DNA from: Streptomyces sp. HmicA12
Lineage (GTDB): Bacteria > Actinomycetota > Actinomycetes > Streptomycetales > Streptomycetaceae
Direction of reading: 5' to 3'
Length of the DNA: 64,000 nt
NCBI RefSeq assembly: GCF_000373565.1
Contig: NZ_KB891849.1
Location: forward strand, 62,001-126,000
Shown: one piece after another, positions 1 to 8,668 of the stretch
Position numbering within the stretch: position 1 is the first letter of the stretch
Layout of the letters: each line of letters begins with the position of its first letter
Position numbers and translations under genes: made by a program
The notes under the pieces: model-generated
The model's input: the letters and a program-made list of their open reading frames with translations, nothing else
What the model was told of the DNA's origin: nothing
Databases searched by the model: none

Positions 1-1143
1 GACCGTCATCAGGTGTCCGGACGTGCCGTAGCCGGCGCCCGTCAGCTCCTCCTTCAGGAACGACTGGGACGTTATGGCCGGGATGCCGGCCGCGATCAGC
101 GTCTCCAGGTCGGCGAGCGAGGAGAGCCGGGTGACGACGCCCTGCAGGTCCTGGTACGTGGCGGCGTACGCGGCGTTGAACGGCCAGTTGCCGCAGCCCT
201 CGTACTGGTAGTCGTAAGTGAAACGCGCCGCGTGGCAGACCTGCGGGTCGGCGTAGGACGGGTCCACCCAGGCCAGCTGGTCGGCCGACGGCTTGCGCCC
301 CCAGTACTCGATGATCATCTGCGAGGAGGTGGGGCTGCACCAGGCCTCGCCGCCGTTGTCGTACTCGGGGTACTGGCCGGAGTGGATGCTCTGCGAGTAG
401 CGCGGAACCGTCAGCTCCTCGGCGAGGCCCGGGGTGGAGGCCGGCACCGTGAAGCGGTCCGGGACGTCCGAGCCCATGGCTCCGAGGCGCCAGACGGTCG
501 GTACGGCCTTGCCGCCCGGCGTGCGCAGCAGGGTCAGGCGCAGCCGGTAGGAGGCGAGGCGCAGGCCCGACGCCGCGTCGTCGATGGAGAAGGTGTCCGT
601 CCAGATGCTCGACCGGCCGTCGCTCTGGTCGTCGACGGACGTGCGGCGGATGTCGACGTCCTTGTCGTCCCCGGCGGTCCAGCGGCCCATCACGTACCAG
701 GGCGTCTGAGTGCCGTCGCCGTAGGTGCCCTGGAGTTCGATCTCGATCCAGGTGCCGGAGGGGGTGTGCGCGTTCCAGGAGGCGATGACCTCGGTCGCGG
801 GCACGGTCAGCCGGTGGACCGGGGAGGTCCAGGTCGCGTACTCCCACTCGCCCGTCCTGTTCAGGTGCGGGTCGGTGTACGTCCTCGTCCCGGCCGGCTT
901 GGCCAGGGTGATACCCGGCCGGTGTCCGGCGAGGGCGCGGGTGCCCTGTCCGGTGCCGGAGCGCCAGTCGGTGTACGTCGTCCAGGTGTGGTTGTCCACG
1001 AGGCGGGCGGGGGCCTTTTCCTGTGCGGGGGCCGCGGCGTGCGCGGTGGCGGCCGTGGTCGCGGCGAGCGCGACGCCCGCGGCCGCCGCCAGAACGGTTC
1101 TGCGGGACGGGGAGGCTGCGGTCGGCTGGTCGGGGCGGGTCAT
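1..1143 (-). CDS. C39-type cysteine peptidase family protein, Tat-exported (3' end outside window)
   Basis: The reading frame is open from an ATG at 1143 to the window edge, giving 381 residues; the C-terminus lies outside. The N-terminus is a twin-arginine signal (SRRTVLAA followed by an Ala-rich hydrophobic stretch and AHA cleavage region), so the protein should be exported folded. A middle region of about 200 residues looks like a beta-rich carbohydrate- or wall-binding part. Then comes the papain-like peptidase core: GGEAWCSPTS with Cys269 as likely nucleophile and GHLMTV with His377 as partner. Streptomyces proteins of this build are annotated as peptidase C39 family; the substrate is unknown. 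It is divergent from the kinase gene at 1401. The missing end prevents judging the full catalytic set. Confidence 0.8.
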   Translation of the reverse strand, partial: MTRPDQPTAASPSRRTVLAAAAGVALAATTAATAHAAAPAQEKAPARLVDNHTWTTYTDWRSGTGQGTRALAGHRPGITLAKPAGTRTYTDPHLNRTGEWEYATWTSPVHRLTVPATEVIASWNAHTPSGTWIEIELQGTYGDGTQTPWYVMGRWTAGDDKDVDIRRTSVDDQSDGRSSIWTDTFSIDDAASGLRLASYRLRLTLLRTPGGKAVPTVWRLGAMGSDVPDRFTVPASTPGLAEELTVPRYSQSIHSGQYPEYDNGGEAWCSPTSSQMIIEYWGRKPSADQLAWVDPSYADPQVCHAARFTYDYQYEGCGNWPFNAAYAATYQDLQGVVTRLSSLADLETLIAAGIPAITSQSFLKEELTGAGYGTSGHLMTV

Positions 1144-1400
1144 CGGGAGGATCCCCCTCTTCGACGGATCGGACGGACGGATCAGGCGGACGGAACGGGC
1201 GGACGGGGCGGGTGCGGGGCGCGCAGCCGGTCGTGCGGGGTGCGTTCCTGGTGGAACAGTGCGCCAACTATGGCTGCCGGGGCGGGACTTCCACCAGCGT
1301 TTCGAGGCTGCTCCGGGCCACCAATATTGGTCTTCACCACTGGCATGACCTGCGGCGGCGCGGCCGAAACCGATCCGGCCCCCGACGTACCCTTGCGGCC

Positions 1401-2042
1401 GTGGACTTTTCGCACGTGCCCCTCGCCCAGTACGCCGACCGGCTGCGCCGGCTGCCGCCCTCCTGCGGACCCGTCCGCCTCGTCGGCATCGACGGGCACG
1501 CGGGTTCCGGCAAATCGACCTTCGCCGCGCGCCTCGCCCGGGCGCTCGGCGACGCGCCCGTGCTGCACCTCGACGACATCGCGAGCCACGACGCCCTCTT
1601 CGCCTGGACCGGGCGGCTGCGCGAGCAGGTGCTCGATCCGCTCGCCCGGGGCGCGGCCGCGCGCTACGAGACGTACGACTGGAACGCCCGCCGCTTCGGC
1701 GCGGTGCGCCAACTCCCGCCCGCCGACGTGGTCCTGATGGAGGGCGTGGGGGCCGGGCGGCGGGCGGTGCGGCCGTTCCTCGCGGAGCTGGTGTGGCTGG
1801 ATCTGCCGGGAGAGGCCGCGTGGGAGCGGGGGCGCGCCCGGGACGGCGAGGAACAGCGGGCCTTCTGGGACGGCTGGATTCCAGCGGAACGGGAGCACTT
1901 CGCGCGGGACCCGTCGCGGCCCTTCGCTGAAGAATTGGTAAGAGAGTGCCCAGAGGGATACGAGATGCTGGAAGGCCCTGCTGGGGCCGCCCGGAATCGC
2001 CGCTCCGTCACGCACAGTGAGGAACCGCCAGCGGTGCGCTGA
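1401..2042 (+). CDS. Uridine kinase-like P-loop kinase
   Basis: A 213-residue protein with a Walker A loop (GIDGHAGSGKST) close to its N-terminus, followed by a LHLDDIASHD segment where nucleoside kinases bind substrate and a VVLMEGVGAGRR strand typical of the uridine kinase family. It probably phosphorylates a nucleoside or small molecule in the cytoplasm; the true substrate is not known. The open frame extends upstream to 1023, but that part is low-complexity Arg/Gly sequence antisense to the peptidase gene. I therefore start at GTG 1401, where family similarity begins (VDFSHVPLAQYADRL). There is no convincing Shine-Dalgarno before this GTG, so the start is uncertain. Confidence 0.75.
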   Translation: MDFSHVPLAQYADRLRRLPPSCGPVRLVGIDGHAGSGKSTFAARLARALGDAPVLHLDDIASHDALFAWTGRLREQVLDPLARGAAARYETYDWNARRFGAVRQLPPADVVLMEGVGAGRRAVRPFLAELVWLDLPGEAAWERGRARDGEEQRAFWDGWIPAEREHFARDPSRPFAEELVRECPEGYEMLEGPAGAARNRRSVTHSEEPPAVR

Positions 2043-2091
2043 ACCAACGGAAAGCGCCTTCCGCCAGTTTCCGTGAGTGCCTCAACTCGGC

Positions 2092-2121
2092 TTGACCCAG
2101 GGGCCGTACAGGACTTACGTT
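2092..2121 (+). promoter_or_regulatory. Candidate promoter of a short transcript
   Basis: TTGACC (2092-2097) and TACGTT (2116-2121) are separated by 18 bp, a good match to a vegetative Streptomyces promoter. It lies 50 bp past the kinase stop codon and only about 35 bp before a strong hairpin, so it would drive a very short RNA rather than the AAA+ gene further on. Sequence match only. Confidence 0.35.
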
Positions 2122-2127
2122 CTCAAT

Positions 2128-2194
2128 GTGCGGCCTTTCGGGGCCGCCCGCAGTCGCGAAGCCCCCGGTTGTTCCCCCGTGATCGGGGGCTTCG
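2128..2194 (+). ncRNA. Candidate small RNA or kinase-gene terminator region
   Basis: Between the kinase gene and the AAA+ gene (423 bp without a long gene) two hairpins sit next to each other. One is a small stem GCGGCC...GGCCGC at 2130-2147. The second is a perfect 11-bp stem, CGAAGCCCCCG at 2157-2167 with CGGGGGCTTCG at 2184-2194. The second is a good terminator for the kinase gene. Together with the promoter-like boxes at 2092-2121 they would define an RNA of about 65 nt. Nothing codable is inside. The rest of the gap up to 2465 shows no clear element other than the ribosome binding site of the next gene. Confidence 0.35.
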
Positions 2195-2465
2195 TTCTGC
2201 CCGCAATGCCCTTTCCCGGGCGCTGCGAGGCGCTCTTCGTTCACCCTGAGTCACCCTTCGGTACCGCGCTCACCTGCGCCGAATCCCCCACTGCCGCACC
2301 GATCCGACCCCGTTGCGCCCTTCGGCGCACCCTGTGCCCGCAGGTACGATGCCTCTCGGTGCGGGCTCTGGACGGCTCGCTGTCCGCATCGTGACAACTC
2401 CCGTCCATGACAGCTTGGTTCAGGGCGAATCAGGTTCATCGGGGGCACGGCTTGTGGGGGACGTG

Positions 2466-4331
2466 ATGGACTTCGGCACTGGGGCACCACCGACGGGCCC
2501 GGCCGACCTCGCCTGGCTGCGAGGCGTCGACGCCTACACGATGGGCGCGTATCCACAGGCGGAGGAGGAGTTCAGGGCCGCCGTCCGGATGGATCCGGGC
2601 ATGGCCGACGGCTGGCTCGGGCTGCACGCCCTGCGCATCGACACGACGACGGCGCTGCTGCGGATGTTCCGGCACCGCGACCGCTTCGGCGAACAGCGCG
2701 CCAGGCACCGGCGCACGCTCAACTCCTGGTACTGGCTCGGCTGGTGGGTGCAGCCGGTCCTGGAACATCCGCGCGACCTGCTCCTCGCGCACGCCTCGCA
2801 CTGGCTGGACGGCCGCCATGTCCCGGATCTGGACCGGGCGTTGGCCACGCTGCCGCCGGTCGACGCGGATCCGCAGGTGCGGTTCCTGCACGCCTGCCGG
2901 GCCTATCTGGTCAAGGACTGGGAGCAGTTGGTCCGGCACACGGACCCGCTCGTCGACGATCCCATGCTCGGCATCGAGGCCGGCCTGTTCGGCGGCATGG
3001 CGCGGGTCCGTCTGGAGATGTACGGCCAGGCGGAGCCGCTGCTCTCCTCGGCGCTGATGCGCTGCCGCAGCGAACAGCCGCAGCGCAAGGAGCTGCGGTA
3101 CTGGCTGGCCCGGGCGCACGAGGGCACCGGGCGCAGCGCGGCTGCACTGCCGCTGTACCGGGCGGTGCACCGGGTCGACCCGGCGTTCATGGACACCTCG
3201 GCCCGGCTCGCCGCGATCACCGAGGGGGACGGCTACGGGGACTTCGCCGACGGCGCCGACTTCGCCCCGATGTCCTTGACGGGCTATCAGGACGGCCTGG
3301 ACGGAGCGGAGTCCGTCGATCCGCTGTTCGCCAGTGACGGGCGCGACCTGAAGGTGTCCGAGCCCGATCTGCCGCCGCCCGGCGGTGCCACGCCGGACGC
3401 CTCGGACATCGTGCGGGAGAAGGCCGTGGTCCCGGTGTCGCCGCTGCCTCCGGGTCCCGCGGATCCCACCCTGCTCGAAGAGGCGCTCTCGGAGCTGGAG
3501 TTGATGGTGGGCCTGGAGCCCGTCAAGCGCCAGGTCAAGGCGTTGTCGGCCCAGTTGAACATGGCGCGGCTGCGTGCCGGGCAGGGGCTGCCCGTCCAGC
3601 CGCCGAAACGACACTTCGTCTTCTCCGGCCCCTCGGGTACCGGTAAGACGACGGTCGCCCGCATCCTCGGCCGGGTGTTCTACGCGCTCGGGCTGCTCGG
3701 CGGTGACCATCTGGTGGAGGCGCAGCGGGCCGACCTGGTCGGCGAGTACCTGGGCCAGACGGCGGTCAAGGCCAACGAGCTGATCGACTCGGCCATGGGC
3801 GGGGTGCTCTTCGTCGACGAGGCGTACGCGCTGTCCAACTCCGGTTACGGCAAGGGCGACGCGTACGGCGACGAGGCACTGCAGGTGCTCCTGAAGCGGG
3901 CCGAGGACAACCGCGACCATCTCGTGGTGATCCTCGCCGGGTACCCGGAGGGGATGGACCGGCTGCTCGCCGCCAACCCCGGTCTTTCGTCCCGCTTCAC
4001 GAGCCGGGTCGACTTCCCCTCGTACCGGCCGCTCGAACTCACCGCGATCGGGGAGGTGCTGGCCGCGGAGAACGGGGACGTGTGGGACGAGGAGGCCCTC
4101 GACGAGCTGCGGTCGATCGCCGGGCACGTGGTCGATCAGGGATGGATCGACGAGCTCGGCAACGGACGGTTCCTGCGGACGCTGTACGAGAAGTCGTGCG
4201 CCTACCGGGACTTGAGGCTGACCGGGTACCTGTCGGAGCCGTCCCGGGACGATCTGGCGACTTTACGGCTGCCGGATCTCATGCAGGCGTACGGCGAGGT
4301 GCTCTCCGGACGGGGACCCTCGGGGTTGTGA
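2466..4331 (+). CDS. CbxX/CfqX (EccA/SpoVK-like) AAA+ ATPase with TPR-like N-terminus
   Basis: A 621-residue protein. The first 300 residues are helical, TPR-like repeats (for example YPQAEEEFRAAVRMDPGMAD). After an acidic Pro-rich linker comes a single AAA+ module of the CbxX family: Walker A GPSGTGKTT with Lys394, Walker B VLFVDEAYAL with Asp451/Glu452, and a GLSSRF arginine-finger region. The layout is that of EccA, the cytosolic ATPase of type VII secretion, but no other ESX genes are nearby, so the role is open. The start ATG 2466 has GGGGGAC 4 bp upstream; the frame is open further upstream but without a better start. A perfect terminator palindrome follows the stop. Confidence 0.9.
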   Translation: MDFGTGAPPTGPADLAWLRGVDAYTMGAYPQAEEEFRAAVRMDPGMADGWLGLHALRIDTTTALLRMFRHRDRFGEQRARHRRTLNSWYWLGWWVQPVLEHPRDLLLAHASHWLDGRHVPDLDRALATLPPVDADPQVRFLHACRAYLVKDWEQLVRHTDPLVDDPMLGIEAGLFGGMARVRLEMYGQAEPLLSSALMRCRSEQPQRKELRYWLARAHEGTGRSAAALPLYRAVHRVDPAFMDTSARLAAITEGDGYGDFADGADFAPMSLTGYQDGLDGAESVDPLFASDGRDLKVSEPDLPPPGGATPDASDIVREKAVVPVSPLPPGPADPTLLEEALSELELMVGLEPVKRQVKALSAQLNMARLRAGQGLPVQPPKRHFVFSGPSGTGKTTVARILGRVFYALGLLGGDHLVEAQRADLVGEYLGQTAVKANELIDSAMGGVLFVDEAYALSNSGYGKGDAYGDEALQVLLKRAEDNRDHLVVILAGYPEGMDRLLAANPGLSSRFTSRVDFPSYRPLELTAIGEVLAAENGDVWDEEALDELRSIAGHVVDQGWIDELGNGRFLRTLYEKSCAYRDLRLTGYLSEPSRDDLATLRLPDLMQAYGEVLSGRGPSGL

Positions 4332-4333
4332 GA

Positions 4334-4359
4334 GTGGGGCCCGCCCGGGCGGGCCCCAC
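4334..4359. terminator. Bidirectional terminator between convergent genes
   Basis: A perfect 26-bp GC-rich palindrome (13-bp arms GTGGGGCCCGCCC / GGGCGGGCCCCAC) starts 3 bp after the AAA+ stop and lies 17 bp beyond the stop of the opposing CBS membrane gene. It lacks a T-tract, as is usual in Streptomyces. Confidence 0.8.
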
Positions 4360-4375
4360 CACGGCCCTGGCGGAA

Positions 4376-5452
4376 CTACGCCAAGGCACCTTCTCTGCTA
4401 CGGGCCTGCGGGACCTGTACGTCCTCGCGGTGGGCCGGGTCGCGGACCTCTCCCACCAGGAGTTCCAGCACGTCCTCCAGGGCGACCAGGCCGAGGACCC
4501 GGCCCGAGGCGTCCGCGACCTGCGCCAGGTGCGTGGCCGCGCGGCGCATCACCGTGAGGGCGTCGTCCAGGGGCAGTTCCGAGCGCAGCGTCGTCATCGG
4601 GCGCCAGATGTGCTGCGGCACCGCGCGGTCCGTGTCGGGGCCGTCGATCAGGTCGAGGACGTCCTTGACGTGGAGGTAGCCCATGAAGGCGCCGGTGTCC
4701 GCGCAGACCGGGAAGCGGGAGTAGCCGGTGCGGGCGGTCAGCTCGATGACCTCGGCCGGTGTGACCGAGGGGCCCACCGTCACCAGCGACGCCTTGTCGA
4801 GCAGGACGTCCGTCACCGGCCGGGAGCCCAGTTCCAGCGCGTCCTCCAGGCGTTCCTGTTCCTCGGGGTCGAGGAGCCCCGCCTGGCCGGAGTCCTCCAC
4901 CAGGCGGTTGAGCTGTTCGCTGGTGAAGACCGCCTCGACCTCGTCCTTGGGTTCGACCCGGAAGAGCTTGAGGATGAGACGGGCGCAGGCGCCGAGCGCG
5001 AAGGTGATCGGCTTGCAGAGGCGGGCGAAGGCGACGAGGCCCGGGCTGAACCACAGCGCGGTCTTCTCGGGCGCGGCCATCGCCAGGTTCTTCGGGACCA
5101 TCTCGCCGATGACGAGGTGGAAGAAGACCACGGCCGCGAGCGCGATCACGTACCCCAGCGGGTGGATCATGCCGTGCGGCAGGTGGATCGCCTCGAAGAG
5201 GGGCTCCAGGAGCTTGGCCACCGTGGGCTCGGCGACCGCGCCGAGGGTCAGCGAGCAGACGGTGATGCCGAACTGGGCCGCCGCCATCATCTGCGGCAGG
5301 TTCTCGAGCCCGTACAGGACCTGACGGGCCCGCTTGCCGGGGATCGGTTCGATCTGGCTGCGGCGGACCGAGACCAGGGCGAACTCCGCTCCCACGAAGA
5401 AGCCGTTGGCGAGCACGAGCAGTGCGGCGAAGACGAGTTGCAGGGCGCTCAT
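4376..5452 (-). CDS. CNNM/HlyC-type membrane protein (DUF21 plus CBS pair)
   Basis: A 358-residue protein with an N-terminal DUF21 region of about four membrane segments starting at residue 4 (LQLVFAALLVLANGFFVGAEF), then two CBS domains (roughly residues 200-325: GYSRFPVCADTGAFMGYLHVKD and the region ending LVALEDVLELLVGEV). It lacks the C-terminal CorC_HlyC domain that its upstream neighbour has. The family is linked to divalent cation (Mg/Co) efflux or sensing in the cytoplasmic membrane. Its ATG overlaps the TGA of the upstream paralogue by 4 bp (ATGA), so the two are translationally coupled and may form a hetero-oligomer. Confidence 0.9.
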   Translation of the reverse strand: MSALQLVFAALLVLANGFFVGAEFALVSVRRSQIEPIPGKRARQVLYGLENLPQMMAAAQFGITVCSLTLGAVAEPTVAKLLEPLFEAIHLPHGMIHPLGYVIALAAVVFFHLVIGEMVPKNLAMAAPEKTALWFSPGLVAFARLCKPITFALGACARLILKLFRVEPKDEVEAVFTSEQLNRLVEDSGQAGLLDPEEQERLEDALELGSRPVTDVLLDKASLVTVGPSVTPAEVIELTARTGYSRFPVCADTGAFMGYLHVKDVLDLIDGPDTDRAVPQHIWRPMTTLRSELPLDDALTVMRRAATHLAQVADASGRVLGLVALEDVLELLVGEVRDPAHREDVQVPQARSREGALA

Positions 5453-6780
5453 CGGGCCGCCTCGAGGAGTGCGGCGCCCGCCGTGCGGACGATCCGGACC
5501 CGCTCGGCCCGGTAGTGGTCGACCTGGCGCACCGAGAGTTTCCAGCCCGGGAGTTCGGCCTTGTCGCCGGGGGCCGGGATGCGGCCCAGGAGATCGGCGA
5601 CCAGGCCGGCCACCGTCTCGTACGGGCCCTCGGGTACGTCGAGTCCTATGCGGCGCAGGATGTCGACGCGGCAGCCGCCGTCGGCGTCCCAGGCGGGGCG
5701 GCCGTCCTCGGGCGGCGCGGCGGCCAGCTCGGGGAGGTCGAGTCCGTCGTGTTCGTCGCGGACCTCGCCGACGAGCTCCTCCACGATGTCCTCCAGGGTG
5801 ACGACACCGGCGGTGCCGCCGTACTCGTCGACGACGACCGCGATGGGCTGCTCACTGCGCAGGCGTGCCAGGAGCGGCTGGACGGGGAGCGTCTCGGGGA
5901 CCAGGAGCGGTGCCTGGGCGATCCGGCTCACCGGGGTGCGCAGGCGCTCGTGCGCGGGTACCGCGAGCGCGTCCTTGAGGTGGACCATGCCGATGACCTC
6001 GTCGATCCGTTCCCGGTAGACGGGGAACCGGGACAGGCCGGTGGCGCGGGTCAGGTTGACCACGTCCTCGGCGGTCGCCGACGCCTGCAGGGCGCTGACC
6101 TTCACGCGCGGCGTCATGACGTGCTGCGCGGTCAGCCCGGCGAGCGAGAGGGTGCGGACGAAGAGGTCCGCCGTGTCCTGCTCCAGGGCGCCGGCCTGGG
6201 CCGAGTGCCGGGCCAGGGAGACGAGCTCGCCGGGCGTGCGGGCGGAGGCCAGTTCGTCGGCGGGCTCGACGCCGAGCGCGCGGACGAGCCGGTTCGCGAC
6301 CGCGTTGAGCAGGGCGATCACCGGGCGGAAGAGCCGGGCGAAGACCGACTGCGGTCCGGCGACGAAGCGGGCGACCTGGAGCGGCTTGGAGACCGCCCAG
6401 TTCTTGGGGACGAGTTCACCGATCACCATCTGCACGGCGGAGGCGAGCAGCATGCCGACGACGACCGACACCCCGCCGACCGCGCCCTCGGGGATGCCGA
6501 TGGCGGTGAACGGGCCGCGGAGCAGTTCCGCGAGGGCCGGCTCGGCGAGCATGCCGACGACCAGGGACGTGATGGTGATGCCGAGTTGCGTGCCGGAGAG
6601 CTGGAAGGAGAGTTCCTTCAGGGAGCTCACGACGGTGCGGGCGCGCTTGTCGCCCGCGGCCGCGGCCTGTTCGGCTTCGGGGCGCTCCACCGTGACGAGG
6701 CCGAACTCGGCCGCCACGAAGAAGCCGTTGGCGAGGATCAGGAGGAAGGCGGCCGCGAGAAGCAGCAACGGGATGGTCAT
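5449..6780 (-). CDS. CNNM/HlyC-type membrane protein (DUF21, CBS pair, CorC_HlyC domain)
   Basis: A 443-residue protein of the hemolysin C/CorC family. It has DUF21 membrane segments from residue 3 (PLLLLAAAFLLILANGFFVAAEFGLV), a CBS pair around residues 215-335 (GLSRFPVYRERIDEVIGMVHLKD; VVVDEYGGTAGVVTLEDIVEELVGE) and a C-terminal CorC_HlyC domain that includes PEGPYETVAGLVADLLGRIP. The family acts in Mg/Co transport or its control at the membrane. GGAGGCGGC lies directly before the ATG. It heads a two-gene operon with its shorter paralogue. Upstream, 6781-6998 is non-coding with no recognisable element. Confidence 0.92.
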   Translation of the reverse strand: MTIPLLLLAAAFLLILANGFFVAAEFGLVTVERPEAEQAAAAGDKRARTVVSSLKELSFQLSGTQLGITITSLVVGMLAEPALAELLRGPFTAIGIPEGAVGGVSVVVGMLLASAVQMVIGELVPKNWAVSKPLQVARFVAGPQSVFARLFRPVIALLNAVANRLVRALGVEPADELASARTPGELVSLARHSAQAGALEQDTADLFVRTLSLAGLTAQHVMTPRVKVSALQASATAEDVVNLTRATGLSRFPVYRERIDEVIGMVHLKDALAVPAHERLRTPVSRIAQAPLLVPETLPVQPLLARLRSEQPIAVVVDEYGGTAGVVTLEDIVEELVGEVRDEHDGLDLPELAAAPPEDGRPAWDADGGCRVDILRRIGLDVPEGPYETVAGLVADLLGRIPAPGDKAELPGWKLSVRQVDHYRAERVRIVRTAGAALLEAAR

Positions 6781-6998
6781 GCCGCCGCCTCCGGGGACGT
6801 ACGCGACGCGGGGGTCGCGGTATGTCGGGAGGGGGCGGCGCAGGTACTACCGGACGATCCGTCCATCGCTGGAGGGAGTCACTCCTCGGTTAGCAGGAGC
6901 CCCGGGCGTACGGACCGGGGCGGGGCGTCGCTCGATGCGCGCCCTGTCACCAGATTAATCAAGACCGGGGACGATGCGTCAGGGCCCGGGCCCCCGAG

Positions 6999-7445
6999 TC
7001 AGCCCTGAGGTTGCGCGTGGGCCGAGTCGGCCAGCGCCCGCAGCGCCCTGGCGTCGCGGATCGCGGTCTTCCTGGCCATGCCGGGCTGGATGCCCATGGC
7101 GGCCATGCTGGTGCCGTCGGTGAGGTTGAGGAACACCCACGGGTCACCGGGCCGCAGATTGACCTGGACGATCTCCGCCCAGGTCAGACGGCGGCTGCGC
7201 GCGATGTTGACGACCGTGACGCCCGCGTCGTCCGCGACGACCTTGGGGCGGGCGAGCAGCCCGAGCACACCCCAGAAGAGCGCCGCGGTGAAGACGAAGC
7301 TGAGCTTCTCCCCCGGGCTCATCCCGTTCAGGACGAGCGCGACCACGGTGATGGTCACGAAGGAGGCGGCGCCGAGGGCGTGCAGGATGACGCGGGTGCG
7401 GCCCGGCCGGAACGTGACCGGCAGGCTGGGCAGGGCTTCCGACAT
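6999..7445 (-). CDS. PH-domain membrane protein
   Basis: A 148-residue protein with two predicted membrane helices (about residues 20-65: VILHALGAASFVTITVVALVL and LSFVFTAALFWGVLGLLA), then a bacterial PH-like domain (DAGVTVVNIARSRRLTWAEIVQVNL) ending soluble. The function is unknown; similar proteins are common in Streptomyces. It lies 13 bp behind hisG on the same strand, so it is probably the last gene of the rib-his operon rather than a histidine enzyme. Confidence 0.8.
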   Translation of the reverse strand: MSEALPSLPVTFRPGRTRVILHALGAASFVTITVVALVLNGMSPGEKLSFVFTAALFWGVLGLLARPKVVADDAGVTVVNIARSRRLTWAEIVQVNLRPGDPWVFLNLTDGTSMAAMGIQPGMARKTAIRDARALRALADSAHAQPQG

Positions 7446-7458
7446 GGTCTCGGCGTCC

Positions 7459-8307
7459 TCAGAGGCGGCAGGCGTGGATGGCCGTGGTGAGGATGGCCCG
7501 CGCGCCGAGGGCGTACAGGTCGTCCATGATCCGCTGCGCGTCCTTGGTGGGGACCATGGCGCGCACCGCGACCCAGCCCTCGTTGTGCAGCGGGGAGACC
7601 GTCGGCGACTCCAGGCCCGGGGTGAGGGCGACGGCCTTCTCCAGGTGCTCGGCGCGGCAGTCGTAGTCCATCATCACGTAGCTGCGGGCGACCAGGACGC
7701 CCTGGAGGCGCCGCAGGAACTGCTGCACCTTCGGGTCGTCCGTCTCGGCGCCCTTGCGGCGGATGACGCACGCCTCGGACCGCATGATCGGGTCGCCGAA
7801 GACCTCCAGGCCGGCGTTGCGCAGCGAGGTGCCGGTCTCGACGACGTCCGCGATGGCCTCGGCGACGCCCAGCTCGATGGCGGTCTCCACGGCGCCGTCC
7901 AGGTGGACGACGGACGCGTCGACGTCGTGCTCGGCGAGGTACTTGCCGACGATGCCCTCGTACGAGGTCGCGATCGTCTTGCCCGCGAGGTCGGCGAGGT
8001 CCTTGACCGCGCCGGGGCGGGAGGCGAAGCGGAAGGTGGAGCGGGCGAAGCCCAGCGGCAGGATCGCCTCGGCGTGGGCGGCCGAGTCGATCAGCAGGTC
8101 CTCGCCGGTGATGCCGATGTCGAGCTTGCCGGAGGACACGTAGATCGCGATGTCCTTGGGGCGGAGGTAGAAGAACTCGACCTGGTTGTCCGGGTCGACC
8201 GTGACGAGTTCCTTCGACTCCTTGCGCTGGCGGTATCCGGCCTCATGGAGCATCGCCGACGCAGGTCCGGACAGTGAACCCTTGTTGGGGACGGCGATGC
8301 GCAGCAT
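7459..8307 (-). CDS. hisG: ATP phosphoribosyltransferase (long form)
   Basis: A 282-residue HisG catalysing the first step of histidine synthesis: PRPP plus ATP to phosphoribosyl-ATP. The N-terminus LRIAVPNKGSLSGPASAMLHEAGY and the segment SGKLDIGITGEDLL are typical. The length and the C-terminal part (AVALTPGLESPTVSPL onward) show the long hexameric form with its own histidine-feedback domain, so HisZ is not needed. It follows hisE by 54 bp; AAGGAATCC lies ahead of the ATG. Both are expressed after the riboflavin genes, so they may share the FMN-controlled transcript in addition to any internal promoter. Confidence 0.95.
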   Translation of the reverse strand: MLRIAVPNKGSLSGPASAMLHEAGYRQRKESKELVTVDPDNQVEFFYLRPKDIAIYVSSGKLDIGITGEDLLIDSAAHAEAILPLGFARSTFRFASRPGAVKDLADLAGKTIATSYEGIVGKYLAEHDVDASVVHLDGAVETAIELGVAEAIADVVETGTSLRNAGLEVFGDPIMRSEACVIRRKGAETDDPKVQQFLRRLQGVLVARSYVMMDYDCRAEHLEKAVALTPGLESPTVSPLHNEGWVAVRAMVPTKDAQRIMDDLYALGARAILTTAIHACRL

Positions 8308-8361
8308 GAGGCGGGATTCCTTTGCGTGATCAGGGAGTTGAGAGCGAACTGGGGTGACGGC

Positions 8362-8634
8362 TCAGAGATGGGCGTACACGTCGTCGAGGGAGATGCCGCG
8401 CGCGACCATCATCACCTGGACGTGGTACAGCAGCTGCGAGATCTCCTCGGCGGCGGCTTCCTTGCCCTCGTACTCGGCGGCCATCCATACCTCGGCGGCC
8501 TCCTCGACGACCTTCTTGCCGATGGCATGGACACCCTTGCCGACCAGTTCGGCGGTGCGGGAAGTGGCGGGGTCGCCGGTGGCGGCCTTCTGCTGGAGCT
8601 CGGTGAAGAGCTCCTCGAACGTCTTATTGGACAT
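8362..8634 (-). CDS. hisE: Phosphoribosyl-ATP pyrophosphatase
   Basis: A 90-residue stand-alone HisE (second step of histidine synthesis, PR-ATP to PR-AMP). It has the all-alpha MazG-like fold with acidic metal-binding motifs (KVVEEAAEVWMAAEYEGKEAAAEEISQLLYH). It is separate from HisI, as usual in actinobacteria. It sits 34 bp behind ribH and 54 bp before hisG on the same strand. Confidence 0.95.
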   Translation of the reverse strand: MSNKTFEELFTELQQKAATGDPATSRTAELVGKGVHAIGKKVVEEAAEVWMAAEYEGKEAAAEEISQLLYHVQVMMVARGISLDDVYAHL

Positions 8635-8668
8635 GGTGGTCCCTACTTTACGCGGCTCTCCCGTGCCC

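Noticed and set aside
1023..1400. N-terminal extension of the uridine kinase-like protein
   Set aside because: Low-complexity Arg-rich sequence, antisense to the start of the peptidase gene; similarity begins at 1401.
2157..2194. 6C RNA motif
   Set aside because: The C runs lie mostly in the stem, and the paired C-rich loops of that class are not present.
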